Below, one piece after another: positions 11,362-23,300 of a DNA stretch of 45,267 nt. Under the pieces are notes generated by a model. That model saw only the letters and a program-made list of their open reading frames with translations, made no database searches and had not been told where the DNA came from. The translations under genes and the position numbers were made by a program. Source of the DNA: Irineochytrium annulatum. Lineage: Eukaryota; Chytridiomycota; Chytridiomycetes; Chytridiales; Chytridiaceae. Location: contig JADGJL010000089.1 in assembly GCA_027600665.1 (NCBI GenBank), positions 1 to 45,267 of the forward strand. The letters are read 5' to 3'. How positions within the stretch are numbered: position 1 is the stretch's first letter; the number at the start of each line of letters is the position of its first letter.

Positions 11362-14300
11362 ATGGCGAGCGCGCCAGGGTCCGTTGGACGGCCCCATCCT
11401 GGACGTCGTCGGCCGATCAGGACCATGCGTGACATAACCAGCCTGTGGCAAAGCGGAGTCGCATTGCAGCACGGTCATCTGAGAGCCGCTGCCGACGTCG
11501 TCCCCGCCCCGGACCTCGCACCGCATTCCCCAGCTCGAAGCCCGGCGGCTGAAGTGGTCCTGGGCGCCGTGTGTGTTGTGACCAACGAGGCCCGTTTCAT
11601 CAGCACGCAGCTCCACCGGCCTGATCCATTTGAACTTCGGCGGCCCCCTCCGCCCGCCACGGAGGTGTACCCTGGAGGCAACCGCGGAATGATTGTGTCG
11701 AAGCCCTGGGGGCCTCCGCCTCCTGCGAAGGACCAGAGCCACACTGTTCAACAACCCACACCAGATGTCACGTACTCGAGCACCACCTTCGACGCGGCGG
11801 GCCTACGTCGGACCGTCACGGGCCTCTCAGCCTTCACCTTCACTTCCAACTCAAGCTCGAACGACGGTCTCTCAGACTTCGTGGCCATGTACCAGCGGAC
11901 CAGCCCAAACTCCGGCCCAACATCGCCGCTGCCGGATCAGCGGAATGGCGCGTCGGATTTATCGGCGCTGCCGGCGTCGCTGTCGGCCTTGGTCAACCTG
12001 ACGGACCCAACATTCTTGATGCTCGCCAGTCACGGGGAGTTGCAGCAGGACTACTCAGACGATGAGTGGTCTGACATCGGGGTGTTGCCGTGGGCCGAGT
12101 CTGGAAAGTCGGCAATGGGCCCGAAGGACGGCCTGGTCGCCGGCGCTGCTATTGGCGCGACGTCCGCGCAGGCCGCGGATATGCGTGCCGGCGAGATCGT
12201 TCCCGTCGCTGCATCCGGTAATGCCGCCATAGCGGCCCCCGTGCGGCAGACGCCGTCGCCATTTTCCTTCGTGGAGAGCGATCGGTATTCCGACGTCACG
12301 GACGCGGTCGCGTGGTTCAGGCTGCTAGATCAGAGGAACCAGAATGGTAGAAGGGATACTCAAACGGACACACGGTAGGCCCTATCTGAGTTTAATGCGA
12401 GATTCAGAGGCTTACTAGCGTGTTCATGACGCAGGCGACCAAGCGGCCGGGCCCAACCACCCATTGTTCCGGCGCCAACACCCAGAACTGAATCTCTCCC
12501 ACAATCACGCCCTCCGTCTTCGTCCCATGTAACGACCCCCGACCAGTCAATCTCGAACGAGCGTTCTCGGCGGTGGCAGAACCATGGCGTTAGCTCCAGC
12601 AGTGAGACAGTCGCGAAGACGCTGGCCCCCCCTGCACCGAGGTCGGAGTCTTTGCCAAATAAGTCGCCACCGACTGCTGCTCCGGCCGCGGAACCTACCC
12701 CGTTAGTGTGGAAGCTCCCAGCACGCCGAATCCCGTTCGTACCTCCGCCTGAAAAGCCTTTAAACGTGAAAGCTTCACCGATTGCGATGGCTTCCACATT
12801 AGCATCGGCGTCAGCATTAGCATCCTCGTCAACCGCACCTGTTCAACACTCACCAGCAACGATGCCGCCGCCTGCAGTCGTGGTCTCTCCCGTTGCGATG
12901 GCGGCGCAACGACCAACCGCGACTTCCCCGCCTCAGGCGCCTCTCCCTGTCGGCGCCAACGCCCCCGCATTCTACACCCCTATGATGGCACCCTACGGCC
13001 CTATCATGCCGCCGTCTATCCGGCCCGGCGAGTCACCCGCCGTGACGGCCGCCCAGCTCACCAACTGGATGACCGCCGTCTCCCTCCACCGCGCCGCCTC
13101 CCTCGCCCTCTGGCAGCAGGCCGCCGCGAACGGTGGCGTCATACCCGCCTCCGCAGCTGCACAGATTCCCTACGTGAACGCCGTCGTTGCCGCTGCAGCC
13201 GCTGGCGTTGCACCCCCGATGATGGTGACAGGCGTCAACCCCACCCTTGCGGGGCCGCCGACGACGACGGGCTTCGTCTCGCTGGGCTCCATGGATCGGA
13301 ACGTCTACCCGACCCGGGCCGCCGTCATACCGCCTCGCTCTACGAGCAGGCAACGTAACTCGGACCATGCCGACAACCCGCCACAGCCCATCACATACCC
13401 TACAGCTCCGGCTCTCGTGCCGCGCCCGCGGACCGACACCCCCGTCCACAGGCCCGTGTTGCCACCAGCCTTCATCCTAGGCCGACCCCCCCCACCACCA
13501 CCGACGACGTCCATACCACCCGTGCCACTCCCCACACAACCGCCTCCGATACCCCCTCTTCCTCCTGCCGTTCGCCCGGGTCCCTCCGTCGAGGCGTGGG
13601 TGGCCGAGGTGGCCACGATCCCGCCCTCGGATTTCGAGCGCGTGGCCTCCTTCCACGCCGACCGCTTCGCGGATCGTCGGGGCCTGTTCGCCGGATACGT
13701 CTGGAGCGGGGACGACGGCGACGGCATCGAGGTCTCGGATTCCGTCAGCAGGGTCGGCGCCGGGTCGCAACCGAGGGACGGGGATTCGGTCTTCGCGGTG
13801 GCTGGGATACAGGGCATCAGCCCGGCCATAAGACCCGTGCGTCCGAAGGCGGCGAAAGAGGAGGAGGTCGTCGATGAGGTCGAGTTTGTGCGGACGAGGA
13901 CGACGGTAAGCAGCCGAAGTTTGAGCTGGATGCGGCGGAGCAGTGTGGAAGTCGCCGGCACTGGCGCTGGCGCGGGGGGCGTGGTAGTGTCGAGCGGAGG
14001 TGGCGGCGAGCGGGGAAATGGGACGAGGATTCCCTTCGCAACGAGCTCGGTCGCTGGGTTCGTGCCGTTAGGCGTCGTCGGGTTCACGTTCGTCCATAGG
14101 AATCTTTTTGAGATTGTTAGCGCGCGGGGGAGCTCGTGTGCGCCGTTGAGAGTGCTGTTGCGGCCAGGGGCGGAAACCATGTCGCGTTCGTGGCGACAGA
14201 TGGGCTGAATGCGCCGATTTGTAAGGTGGCGACGTTGGAGGTATGTTTTTATTGTTTTGCTTCGTTGCCTTTTGTTCTCATGATATCATAACATGTCAAA

Positions 14301-14754
14301 CATAGTCCAATGAGCGCGACATGGTCATCTTCCAGAACCAGTTTGGGGGTCTTTACATCAAGAAAGGTCTAGTGACGTACCTGAACTCGAGGCAAATGCA
14401 TGGCGGCCGCCTTACTACACAGTACGTGCTTGCGCACGACGCATGCGACACTGAGTTCAGGCTAACAGGTAATATCATTGCGATCGTAGTAAAATAGCGA
14501 ACTAAAAAAATTTAATTGGCTTATTTTTACTCCAAATCATAGTTATCGACGACACGAACCAGAAGACTGCCCTTTTCCACCTTAAGGACGCCACCTCAAC
14601 CCTTGCTGAGCTCCGGTGGTGCCCCGAAACCGAGTTCCGGTGCGAGGTGCAGATCAAGGGAAGGAAGACGCTTACAATCGAGCTCCTCATCGCAGGCGCT
14701 GTCATGATGCGGTATGGCGCCAGGCCAGGCGCAAGGAAGCTCCGCTTGAAGTGA
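11362..14754 (+). CDS. Long Pro/Ser/Ala-rich protein with unrecognised folded C-terminus
   Basis: Exons 11362-12374, 12435-13905, 14121-14240, 14306-14468 and 14543-14754 join in phase to 992 residues. The first 800 or so are low complexity: Ser/Thr/Pro-rich, then Ala/Pro-rich with proline runs around 13490-13560. The last roughly 160 residues look folded, alternating strands and turns (GGNHVAFVATDG, MVIFQNQFGGLYIKKG, KTALFHLKDATSTLAELRW, TLTIELLIAGAVMMRYG). I do not recognise the fold; a beta-rich C-terminal membrane- or ligand-binding domain is only a guess. The introns at 12375, 14241 and 14469 are well supported. The one at 13906-14120 is long for this window (215 nt), although its GTAAGC donor and phase fit. 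The frame to 14208 that ignores this intron ends in an unrelated tail. The start could instead be ATG 11689, which would drop a poorly coding-like stretch. Confidence 0.65.
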
Positions 14755-15374
14755 TGCGAAGGAAGCAGGGTGTTAGCTGGCCTTAACACTTTCTTCTTTT
14801 GATAATTTACCCGTTTCTAAGGAAGATCGCTGCGTTAAGAACCCCACCTAACACATTCTATCGTTGTCGGCATATCGTTCTTCGCGTTTGATAATTCTTT
14901 GCCTTTTTGTCAACGACTTTTGATGTTTGACAGTATTACTGGCACAAAGGACCCCATAGTATAGCTAGAGTCAGGCATCTTCTACCTCAATGTCCCGGTT
15001 AATGCGACTTTACGGCGCAATTTTATAGCGGAGCGGTTGATGAAATACAAGAAGTTAAATGTTAGCCTCCAATTTAGGATCGGCATTGCAAGTATTTGAT
15101 ATCTCCCCTTTGATGAAGACAGGAAGGTCTTTATGTCTCTTCTCGTTGTTTGCGTATGGTCTGCAAAGATGGCTGTCCAATTCGAAAGTGTCATATCTGA
15201 AACAATTCTCAAGCCATCGACCACGGTTTCCAAAGTAGTCCAACTCATCACATCCACTCTCCTTCACTCTCCCAGTCGGTCCATCTTCGTGCTCTCCCCG
15301 CCATCGCCCTGCACGAAGGACCATCGTCCTCATCCACCGGATACGGAGCGTCCCACCTCTCTTTCTCTGCCGAA
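14755..15374. other. Spacer, no gene seen
   Basis: This holds the 3' flank of the 992-residue protein gene and the upstream region of the first F-box/ankyrin-like copy. It is AT-richer near 14780-15120. Short frames on both strands lack codon bias and recognisable motifs. No RNA gene is seen. Confidence 0.4.
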
Positions 15375-17250
15375 ATGGCCGTCCTTCCGCCGGAGCTCTG
15401 GTCACTCGTCATCCACCGCGCCGCATCGAGCCTGTCCGATCTCGCTCGCCTCTCGGCCCTGACGCGGGCGACCCGCGCCCTGTGCTGGACCCCGCTGAGC
15501 GCGCGGCTACAATTCCTCAACTCCATCCTCCTAGACGGCCGACGGCCCAATCGATCTCTTTGCGAGGGATCCCAACGTGCTCAAAAATCCAAGAGCTTTC
15601 CCCGACCTTCCCGAGTTCCTCGCTCTCCTCTTCTCCGACGAGATCCCGCGGAAGGACAGGCTTCGACGATACTTATCGGATTATGACCAGGACCCTGATA
15701 ATTACGACTACGGGTATGAGGACGGCGACGATTACGACAAGGAGGGCCTGTTGGAGCGGATTTGCGACGTTGACGGTGACGAGAACGAGTCCTGGGTGCG
15801 CGGATGCCTCCAGGCCTGTCCCATCGGCATCAAAAGCCTTACGGCAGCGACCCCGGCCAGCGGGTGGGATCCTAAGAGCCACAAGCGGCGGCACTACGAC
15901 CAAGCCGTCGTAAACCTCCTCTGCAGTGGCCGGTTGGGCCTTCTGCCGATGATGATCGGCGATGTCACCGGCGAGACGGCTATGGAGGCGGTCATGGGTG
16001 GGATTGGCGTCATCAAAATCATCCGGGATTCGCGGGACCCGATGCCCGTTCTTGTGGAACTGCTCGATCGGAGGGAGATTAAGTTGCACGACGCCTACGA
16101 AAAACGCGGAGCTATCGCCGCCGCCGCTGCCCGGGGCTTGGCGGACGTCATCACTTTTCTGGGCGGCCTGAACCCGGCGCTTGATAGCAATCCGAGGACG
16201 TGGCGACATATTTGGAGATACCAGGAAAACACGCCTTCCATGACTATGGACATCAATGTCGTAACGGCGCTCGCGGACCTCGGCGTGCGGATCAACGCGA
16301 ACGAGATCCTTATGGTCTTGACTCACTCCTCCAGGGAGCTCCCGCACAGCATCGAAGACGATCCCGTCCTACTCTATCTCGTGAGGCGGAAGTTGAGGAA
16401 AACGAAGCACGCGTTCATCCCATGATATCCCGTTCTTGGCTCCCGGGAACGTGATCCAAGGCCGGATCCTCCCGCGAAGCATCTGGCGCTTGATCGACCG
16501 TCCCCGTCTCCGTCAACAGCTGATCGAACGCCGCATCCTCCCACAAGAGCCGGCAAGCGTGAGCGCCTGCCTGGCCACGGTTGCTTTTGCCGGGCCGGAC
16601 GTAGGAATGGTCGAACTCGCGCAAGGAGCGTTTGACCAAGGCGCAAGAGTGACACAGGACGCTATTTTGAACGCCGTGGACACAGGCAACGTCGACCTCG
16701 CGCGCTTGGTCCTTGATGCCACGGACCCGGACGATCTTGCGCAGTGGAGCGACCTGGACTTTTGGCCTCGCGGGATGGCCGTCGGTGTCATGTGGCGCCT
16801 GCTCGTCGGCAGAGGATTCAAGGTCACGGGGCAGGCCATCACAAGGTTCACTTACGAGCACAACGAGCACTGTGACAACGACACAGCCGTATCGATCCTG
16901 CGGGGGATGCTCGAAGCCGCTAATTCGTACAAGCATGAAGTACTACGCCAAACAGGCGGTCTGGGGTGTATTTCTCGCGTGACGGCGAAGATCCTAGGCT
17001 GCTAGCGATAGTGGACGTGTTCTTGGACTGCGGGTATCTGCCTTCGACGGAAGATTATGATCATGCAAAGGAATATCTTCCGAAGGCCGTTAGGGTTCTG
17101 GAGGAGCACCTAAGGACGAATGGAATTTCGGTGGAAGACTTATGGCGATGGCCTGACATCTCGCACAATGTGGCGAGTGATCAAGTTGAAAAAAGCTCTT
17201 GGATGTCAATGACGGTGTCGAGCAGTAGCGGAGGAGTTTCGCAGTGGTGA
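15375..17250 (+). pseudogene. F-box/ankyrin-like family protein, copy 1, frameshifted
   Basis: The copy opens with MAVLPPELWSLVIHRAASSL and an 'SDLARLSALTRATRAL' helix, which looks like an F-box (substrate-receptor subunit of SCF ubiquitin ligases). It continues with helical, ankyrin-like units such as AVDTGNVDLARLVLDATDP. Alignment by eye to copy 2 (17800-19569) shows three breaks: an extra A in the run near 15552 (GGCCCAATCGAT against GGCCCATCGAT), a net 5-nt shortage between about 16386 and 16485, and a further shift near 16950-16985. The three main frames are 15375-15560, 15577-16425 and 16436-17005, with the tail in a fourth segment from about 16966 to 17250. No GT-AG intron repairs them. 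The reading is a decaying gene, but a multi-error assembly is the alternative. Confidence 0.72.
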
Positions 17251-17799
17251 AGTTGATGTTGGCAAGGCCTCTCGAGGTGTCGGCGCGCACTAATACGTAA
17301 TGTGGAAAACAGCTCTTCGTAAGATAGAACAAGATGATGAAGAAAGAACTAGGGGAGATCGTAAGGATGAAGGGGTAAGGAACCAGATCAAGAGAGATAT
17401 ATTTGAAACAGATTTACAAGCCAGGGGCGATTGGCTGAGTAAGGGCCAACTACAATCCAGCCGAACAAGCAGATCATCATCGACGAAAGTGACTACCGAG
17501 GAACTCGAGCGAGTCCGGCCACGCTGAGGTGTCCTCGTAAGGGCTGGACCGTGCAAGTGCAGAACAGCGCAAAATAAACGCTCCCGCAAACAGCAGAGCC
17601 CACAGCACAGGCGGGTGCCGTCCCGGATGAGGAGCTGCACAGCATCGATTCTAACGAGCGGTATCGGCCTGAGCATAGGAGGAGACGAGGGAATCACCGT
17701 TGGCTTGGATGCCTGCGTTTTCGTTGCATCGTCCAACCATTAACTTCCTGGTGGACTTTCCCTCGTCTGCTTCCAACACCTCCAATGCTCTCTGCCAAA
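17251..17799. other. Spacer between tandem pseudogene copies
   Basis: No gene is recognised. The last nucleotides before copy 2 (CTCTGCC-AAAATGGCCGTC) match those before copy 1, so the duplicated unit begins just upstream of the ATG; the rest of the spacer shows no obvious match to the copy 1 upstream region. A plus-strand frame from 17300 is rich in charged residues but lacks any motif. Confidence 0.4.
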
Positions 17800-19569
17800 A
17801 TGGCCGTCCTTCCGCCCGAGCTCTGGTCACCCGTCTTCCTCCGCGCCGCTTCGCAGCCTGTCCGATCTGGCTCGCCTTTCGGCTCTAACGCGGGCGACAC
17901 GCGCCCTGTGCTGGACCTACGTGAACGCCCGGCTGCAATTCCTCAACTCGACCCTGACAGACGGCCAACGGCCCATCGATATCTTCGCAAGGGATCCGAA
18001 TGTGCTTAAAAACCCGAGAGCGTTCCCCGACCTGCCCGAGTTCCTCGCCCTCCTCTTCTCCGACGCGGTTTCGCGGAAAGACAGGCGCGAACGGGACGGC
18101 TGCGAAACTGACAGGGTTTCTGATGTTTTCGACTACGGGTATAAGGACGGCGACGATTACGACAAGGAGGGCCTGCTGGAGCGAATATGCAGCGTTGACG
18201 GCGACGAGAACGAGCCCTGGGTGCGCGCGTGCATCCAGGCCTGGCCCATGGACATCGAAGGCCTCACGGCACCGACCCAGGACAACAGGCGGTTGGGCTG
18301 GAGCCACAAGCGGCAGCACTTCGCCCAAGCCGTCGTGAATCTCCTCTGCCGTGGCCGGGTTGGCCTTCTGCCGTTGATGATCGGCGATATCACCGCTACG
18401 AAGGCGATCAAGGTTGGGGACGGCGTCGTCCAGATCATTCGGGAGTCCAGGCACCCGATGCCGGCCCTTATGGAACTGCTTCATCGGAGGGAAGGCAAGT
18501 TAGAAGATGAGTACGAATCCCCCAAAGCCATCAGCGCCGCCGTTGCCAGGGACATGGTAGACGTCATCAAGTTTCTGGGCGGCATGAACCCGGCGCTTGA
18601 TAGCAGTCCGAGGGCGTGGCGACATATCTGGGGATACCTGGAAGATATGCCTTCCATGACTATGGACATCGACGTCGTAACGGCGCTCGCGGACCTCGGC
18701 GTGCGGATCAACGCGAACGAGATTCTGATAGTCTTGACTCACCCCTCCAGGGTGCTCCCGCGTAGCATTGAAGAAGATCCCGTTCTAGTTTACCTCGTGG
18801 ACAACATGTACGAGGTCGTTGTCGAGATTAAGGAAGCAGGCGTCCAACGCATGATACACCGGCCCCGCGACTTGATTGAGAGCCGGATCCACCCGCCCAC
18901 GATCTGGCGACTAATCGACCGTCCCCGTCTCCGTCAACAGCTGATTGAGCGCCGCATCCTCCCGCCAGAGCCGGCAAGCTTGAGCGCCTGCCTGGCCACG
19001 GTCGGTTTCGCCGAGCCGGACGCGGGGATGGTCGAACTCGCGCGACGGGCGGTTGAGCAAGGGGCGCGAGGACGCGGAGCGGCATCTTAAACGCCGTGGA
19101 CACAAACAACGTCGACCTCGTGCGCGTGATCCTGGATGCCACGGACCCGCGCGATCTCGCACAGTGGTCGGAGATGGACGTATGGCCTCGCTTGATGGCC
19201 GTCGGCGACATGTGGCGCCTGCTCGTCAGCACAGGCTTTAAGGTCACGGAGAAAGCCATCACGTGCTTCGCTTTCGAACGCCGTGACAAGCTCATGGACG
19301 ACAACGTAGCCCTATCGATTTTGCGCGACATGCTGGAAGCCGCTAAACCGTACAAGCCTAAAGAACTCCGCTATATACGATGTATGGCTTTGCACTCCTG
19401 GCTTGACCAGGAGGATGCCAGGCTGCTGGCGACGGTGGAGGTGCTTTTGCACTTCGGGTACTTTCCTTCGAAGTACGATTATGATCTTGCCAAGAAATTC
19501 TATCCTAAGACCGCGAAGGTTTTGGATGAGCACCTTGAAAACAATGGACTTATAGTAGACTACCAATAA
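17800..19569 (+). pseudogene. F-box/ankyrin-like family protein, copy 2, frameshifted
   Basis: A close paralogue of copy 1 in the same orientation. It starts MAVLPPELWSPVFLRAAS. An extra base near 17855 (GCTTCGCAGCCTG against GCATCGAGCCTG in copy 1) breaks the F-box-like start; the main frame then runs 17921-19090, and a one-base loss near 19075 shifts into a last frame that stops at 19569 (ends NNGLIVDYQ). The breaks are at different places from those in copy 1, so each copy decayed independently. Where both are intact they align residue for residue (WRLIDRPRLRQQLIERRILP is identical). Copy 2 keeps a segment of about 34 residues around 18800-18890 that is shortened in copy 1. A functional protein could only come from the long internal frame. 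Confidence 0.72.
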
Positions 19570-19612
19570 ATTGCTGTGTGTAAGCTTTCTCCGTGCTTGA
19601 GTGGACGTTGTG

Positions 19613-19640
19613 GTTTCCACTCACGCGTTTCCACTCACGC
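19613..19640. repeat. 14-bp tandem repeat, two copies
   Basis: The unit GTTTCCACTCACGC occurs twice head to tail at 19613-19626 and 19627-19640, just after the end of pseudogene copy 2. The first unit also pairs with GAGTGGA about ten bases upstream, so a small hairpin is possible at the 3' end. Confidence 0.8.
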
Positions 19641-19644
19641 GTCG

Positions 19645-19775
19645 GGCTGCGCCTTGCATCCGGGCCTGTCGACACTGGCGACCTCGCGGCTCCAAACACG
19701 GGCAGCGAGTACCAAGGCCGGGTGCCAGCTGGACGCACTTCGCTCTCGCCGTCGTCAACCTATGCTGTCGCGAGC
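19645..19775 (+). pseudogene. Third remnant of the F-box/ankyrin-like family
   Basis: By eye, the segment TGCATCCGGGCCTG matches TGCATCCAGGCCTG of copy 2 (near 18228), and 19736-19774 (CACTTCGCTCTCGCCGTCGT and onward) matches the copy 2 segment near 18319 that encodes HFAQAVVNLLC; here it reads HFALAVVNLCC. The order is the same as in copy 2, but the intervening bases are shorter, so this is an internally deleted piece of the family and not a gene. Confidence 0.45.
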
Positions 19776-20066
19776 CTCTTATCAAAATGCATTGAAAATG
19801 CCCACGCGGACACAGATGTCCGGCGGCACCTATCGAGTGCGACGCCTGCGGGAAGCCACACGGCCGCAGCGACCGAGATCAGTAATCGCCAGAGGCAATC
19901 AGCACTCCCGTGGCGGGAAAACAGCCGCGGGCGATGACGAGATCGCCATCGGCGAACCGTTTGGCAGCGACGACTGCGAGGCCTTCGTGAGCATCCTCGT
20001 CGGGACCCTCAGCTTTGTCAGGAACGTCCAGAAGGATGCCACTTGGACGCTGTGTTTCTCAGATGG

Positions 20067-20150
20067 GTATGTATGTGTATTGGCTCTATTTTCTTGCTTC
20101 TTTATTTGTCACCGTCCTTTGCGCCCAACTAAACCGCTTAAAAAGAACAG
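20067..20150 (+). other. Putative intron in the CTC1 leader
   Basis: The segment starts GTATGTATGT and ends AAAAAGAACAG, with CCAACTAAACC as a good branch site 20-30 nt before the end, and is 84 nt long, like other introns in the window. It lies about 210 nt upstream of the chosen CTC1 start. It would be a 5' UTR intron or, if splicing continues in the CTC1 frame (ATG-G joined to GC-ACC-GTT), part of an extended N-terminus. Confidence 0.5.
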
Positions 20151-20359
20151 GCACCGTTCCTGCGAATGTTATCGACGTTCGGCCATGCCATTTGAACAGC
20201 AAGGTGTGCTTTGTCCGCCGATGGAACCTCGTCCTGACCGACCCTCAACCTCCACCTTCCGCACAAGCGTCACCCTCCAGCCGCCCCTTCCTCACGAACC
20301 TTTATCTTGAGGCTTCCATCGCACCTCTCCCGTTACCGCCGTCTCACCCGCTCCTAACC

Positions 20360-23300
20360 ATGCCGACGTACACCTTCGACTCGAACGCGCTCGACCTTTC
20401 CTCCGCCCTCGCGTCCCACCTCGACCCCTCCACCCGCCTCTCGACCCTCCCCGCCGATACCCGTCCACTCCTTGAGCGCCACCAGCCCGTCTCCCTGATT
20501 CTCTCGGTCCTGCCCCAAAACGCATCCCCGCATGCCCTCCGCGCCCTCATCGAACCCTTGGCCCGGTCGCCCACCGTCTGCGTCCACGGCGAGGCCGTCG
20601 CGATCTCTGGCCTGCTGGAGGTACCCGGAAAGGATGTTGGGTACTTCACGATGTCGCTCCTCGTTGGCGGGGATCTTATCGGGCGAGGGAAGGGTTTGTT
20701 TGCGGTCAGCGTGCTGTTTGAGGATACGGGACAGAAGACACCGGCGCTGTGGGAGCTGCATCAGCGGATGAGGGTCGGGGATTGCTACCTCCTCGCGGGG
20801 CTCGAGCCGCAACGCGTTAGGCTTGAGGGCCGGCGGGCCGAGGAGGGTTCGTCTGTGGTGACCGTTGGTACTGATGGCGCGGGGCCTGAGCCGAGGATGA
20901 TGAAGTTGCTCCGGTTTGTGACTGGAAGGTCAGAGGCGATGGAGGTCGATCGAGGAGCGGCCGCGGAGGTGTGCGACGCCCTAAAAGGAGTGATCACGGT
21001 CGACGACGCGTTGCATGAAGGTGGTGACGACGGTCTGGGAGAGGACAGTGTCTTGCACGACCTGCGCGAGCTGCTCTGCGAGGGTCATAGCTCGGCGGCG
21101 GCCGGCGCTCCGGCGGGCCGCGCCGATCGGACCGTCGTTATGTCATACCGAGGCGTCATTACCTCCGTCGTGGACCCGGACGGCGGCATCTACGAGCTCG
21201 ATGGCCTCCACCAGCTCCACCTGTTGCACTGTCCGGTGTCTAGCGCCGGGCGCGGGCTCAGGACTGGGACCAGGGTCCGGCTCCACAGCGTACACATGAT
21301 CCCGCTCGACGGCGTCGAGTTTGTCGGCGCGGGCAGGAAGGCGAAGCTGGTCGGCGGCAGGCGAAGTGCGGCGTTCGTCGGGTGCCTTTACAGTACCGTT
21401 GAGGTCATCGAGTATCCGCGGGGCTGGTGGGTGGAGGGCGAACGGACGAGCGACGACGACGAAGATAAGAACCATGTGGACGGCGGTGGGCGCGTGCCCG
21501 TGACGGTGCGGTGTGTCGAGGTGCGGCGGCGGGCGGAGAGCAGGCGGCGTCTAAAGGGTATGAGCATGCACGAGTGGTTCTTGATGAAGGGCGTGAAGGA
21601 TCACATCCACCGCAGTTTCCACGGGTGGGACTCTCCCGACGGCGGATTCGAGGGGAGGGACCTCGCGTGGAGTCTTCGGGCGGCGAAGGCGCTTGCGGCG
21701 CGATGTGGGATCATGCGGGATGAGAGCGGCGGGGCGGGCGGTGGTGGGAGCGCCGCGTCGAGGCTGCTCGTGGCGCTCGATCACGCCGTCAGCTGTCGGG
21801 TCGCGAGGCGAAGGCCGGGGTGGCCGTCGTTAATCCGGATCCGGAGCCTGTTGGGGATCCACGCCGTCAGGAGAGCTTTGGCGACGGCGTCGAAGGTGCG
21901 GGTCGGGGAGTCGTGGTTTCGGATCATGGGGCCGCGGGAGTTAGGTATGGAGGCAGGAGCCGGTGTGGGCGGGCGAGGACCGGTGGTGTGGGTCGGGTCG
22001 ATCGAGGCGCGTGAGGGAGGGGGCGGGTTGAGGCTGGTGGATTCAACGGGGGAGGTCGAGGCCGTCGTTGAGGGCCCCGGTGGCCAAACCGTCGTTTTCG
22101 ATGGTGGGGGAACGGCGTGCTGGGCGCTGACGGGTTTTGAGGTCGTCGTCGAGTGCTTCGGAAGGAGTGTTAAAGAAGAGGGGAAGGCGCTCGTAAGGAC
22201 ATTCGTGAGGTTCGAGGCCGATCGGTGCTTCAGACTCGACGGCGGAGGGGAGGGCGAGACAGTGGCTTTGCAAGTCGGAAAGGTGGTTGTTGGGAGGCCG
22301 GATGACGTGGATGGTGGAGCTGGGGCGGGAGGGCAGGAGGAGCCGGTCGGAAAGTCGTCCCTGATACTGCACGCCAAGCACGTGGGACCTCTGCTGATGC
22401 GGTTTCGACCTGACGGCGGCCTTGTCAAGTTCGGCTACCTTCACGGCGACGGCTTTCTTGCGGATCCGGAGACGGGTAACATGATAGAATGTTTTGCGGA
22501 TGCGGTCACGACTATTGGCGAGTTCACGAACGCGACGGCTGCGAGCGTGTGGCCTATGCTGCAAGTCGGCGGGAACTACACGGTTCACAACGTGCTTCTG
22601 AAGGGCGGCGCGAACGAGGGGTACTTTTTCCAATTCGGCGCGGGTTCAAGAATTGAACTGATGGATCCGACGCGCTACTTCGGCGACCTGGACGAGGACG
22701 TGTGGTTTGCGGAGAGGCGGGACGGCCAACCGGTGACGGTCGAGAGGCTTATCAGGGAGGTGACCGCAAAGTGGCGCAACACTTTTGGGGTGCTGACGGA
22801 GCACATAATTACTATCGACGGCTGCATACAGGGGAAAGATTGGAGACCCGTTGAGACACCATGGATGCTAGAATCGAGGATCGACCCCGAGGACCTTTTC
22901 GAGCGGCACGGGGTTGGGTGCGGCCGCTTCGACCGGAACCTGCTGATTAAGCTCGGCGAGTTGGACCAGCGCGGCGGTGGTGCCAATGGCGAGGACAACC
23001 GCGTTCTCGACGTCTATATGGACATGAGGGCGAGGCAGTGCCCACTCGGCCTCCTCCCAGGGTCGGCCATCAGGCTCCGCAGACTTGGGCTGAAGGTTTC
23101 TAGCCGCGGGGCTGTGTACGCCGTGGCGACCCCCGAAACGTCGGTGGAGCTTTTGCCAAGGTCGTTGATCCAACGGCGGCCACCGGGACTGGGGAGGCGG
23201 CTAGACGCGCAGGCGTTGTCGAGCCGGCGCCGTTGCAGACTCGTGGATTTCTATAGGGCCGCGGCATCGCCACCGGGTTGCAGGACCGTCGTAGAGGGGA

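Larger units (their letters stand above)
19570..20359. other. Spacer with pseudogene remnant and CTC1 leader
   Basis: The left part holds a 14-bp tandem repeat and a remnant of the preceding gene family (both listed separately). The middle (about 19790-20066) is open in one plus frame without a recognised motif. The right part holds a putative leader intron at 20067-20150 and then Pro-rich open sequence up to the chosen CTC1 start. I cannot assign a separate gene here. Confidence 0.4.

Noticed and set aside
11155..11754. 199-codon minus-strand ORF
   Set aside because: Mirror of GC-rich coding DNA with Arg/Pro/Gly bias; it does not splice to the RGS exons in any sensible way.
13305..14180. 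291-codon minus-strand ORF
   Set aside because: Antisense of the Pro/Ser-rich exon; the plus strand has the in-phase splice structure.
15375..17250. Introns as the cause of frame changes in pseudogene copy 1
   Set aside because: Direct comparison with copy 2 shows single-base or small gaps at the breaks, and no GT-AG pair fits.
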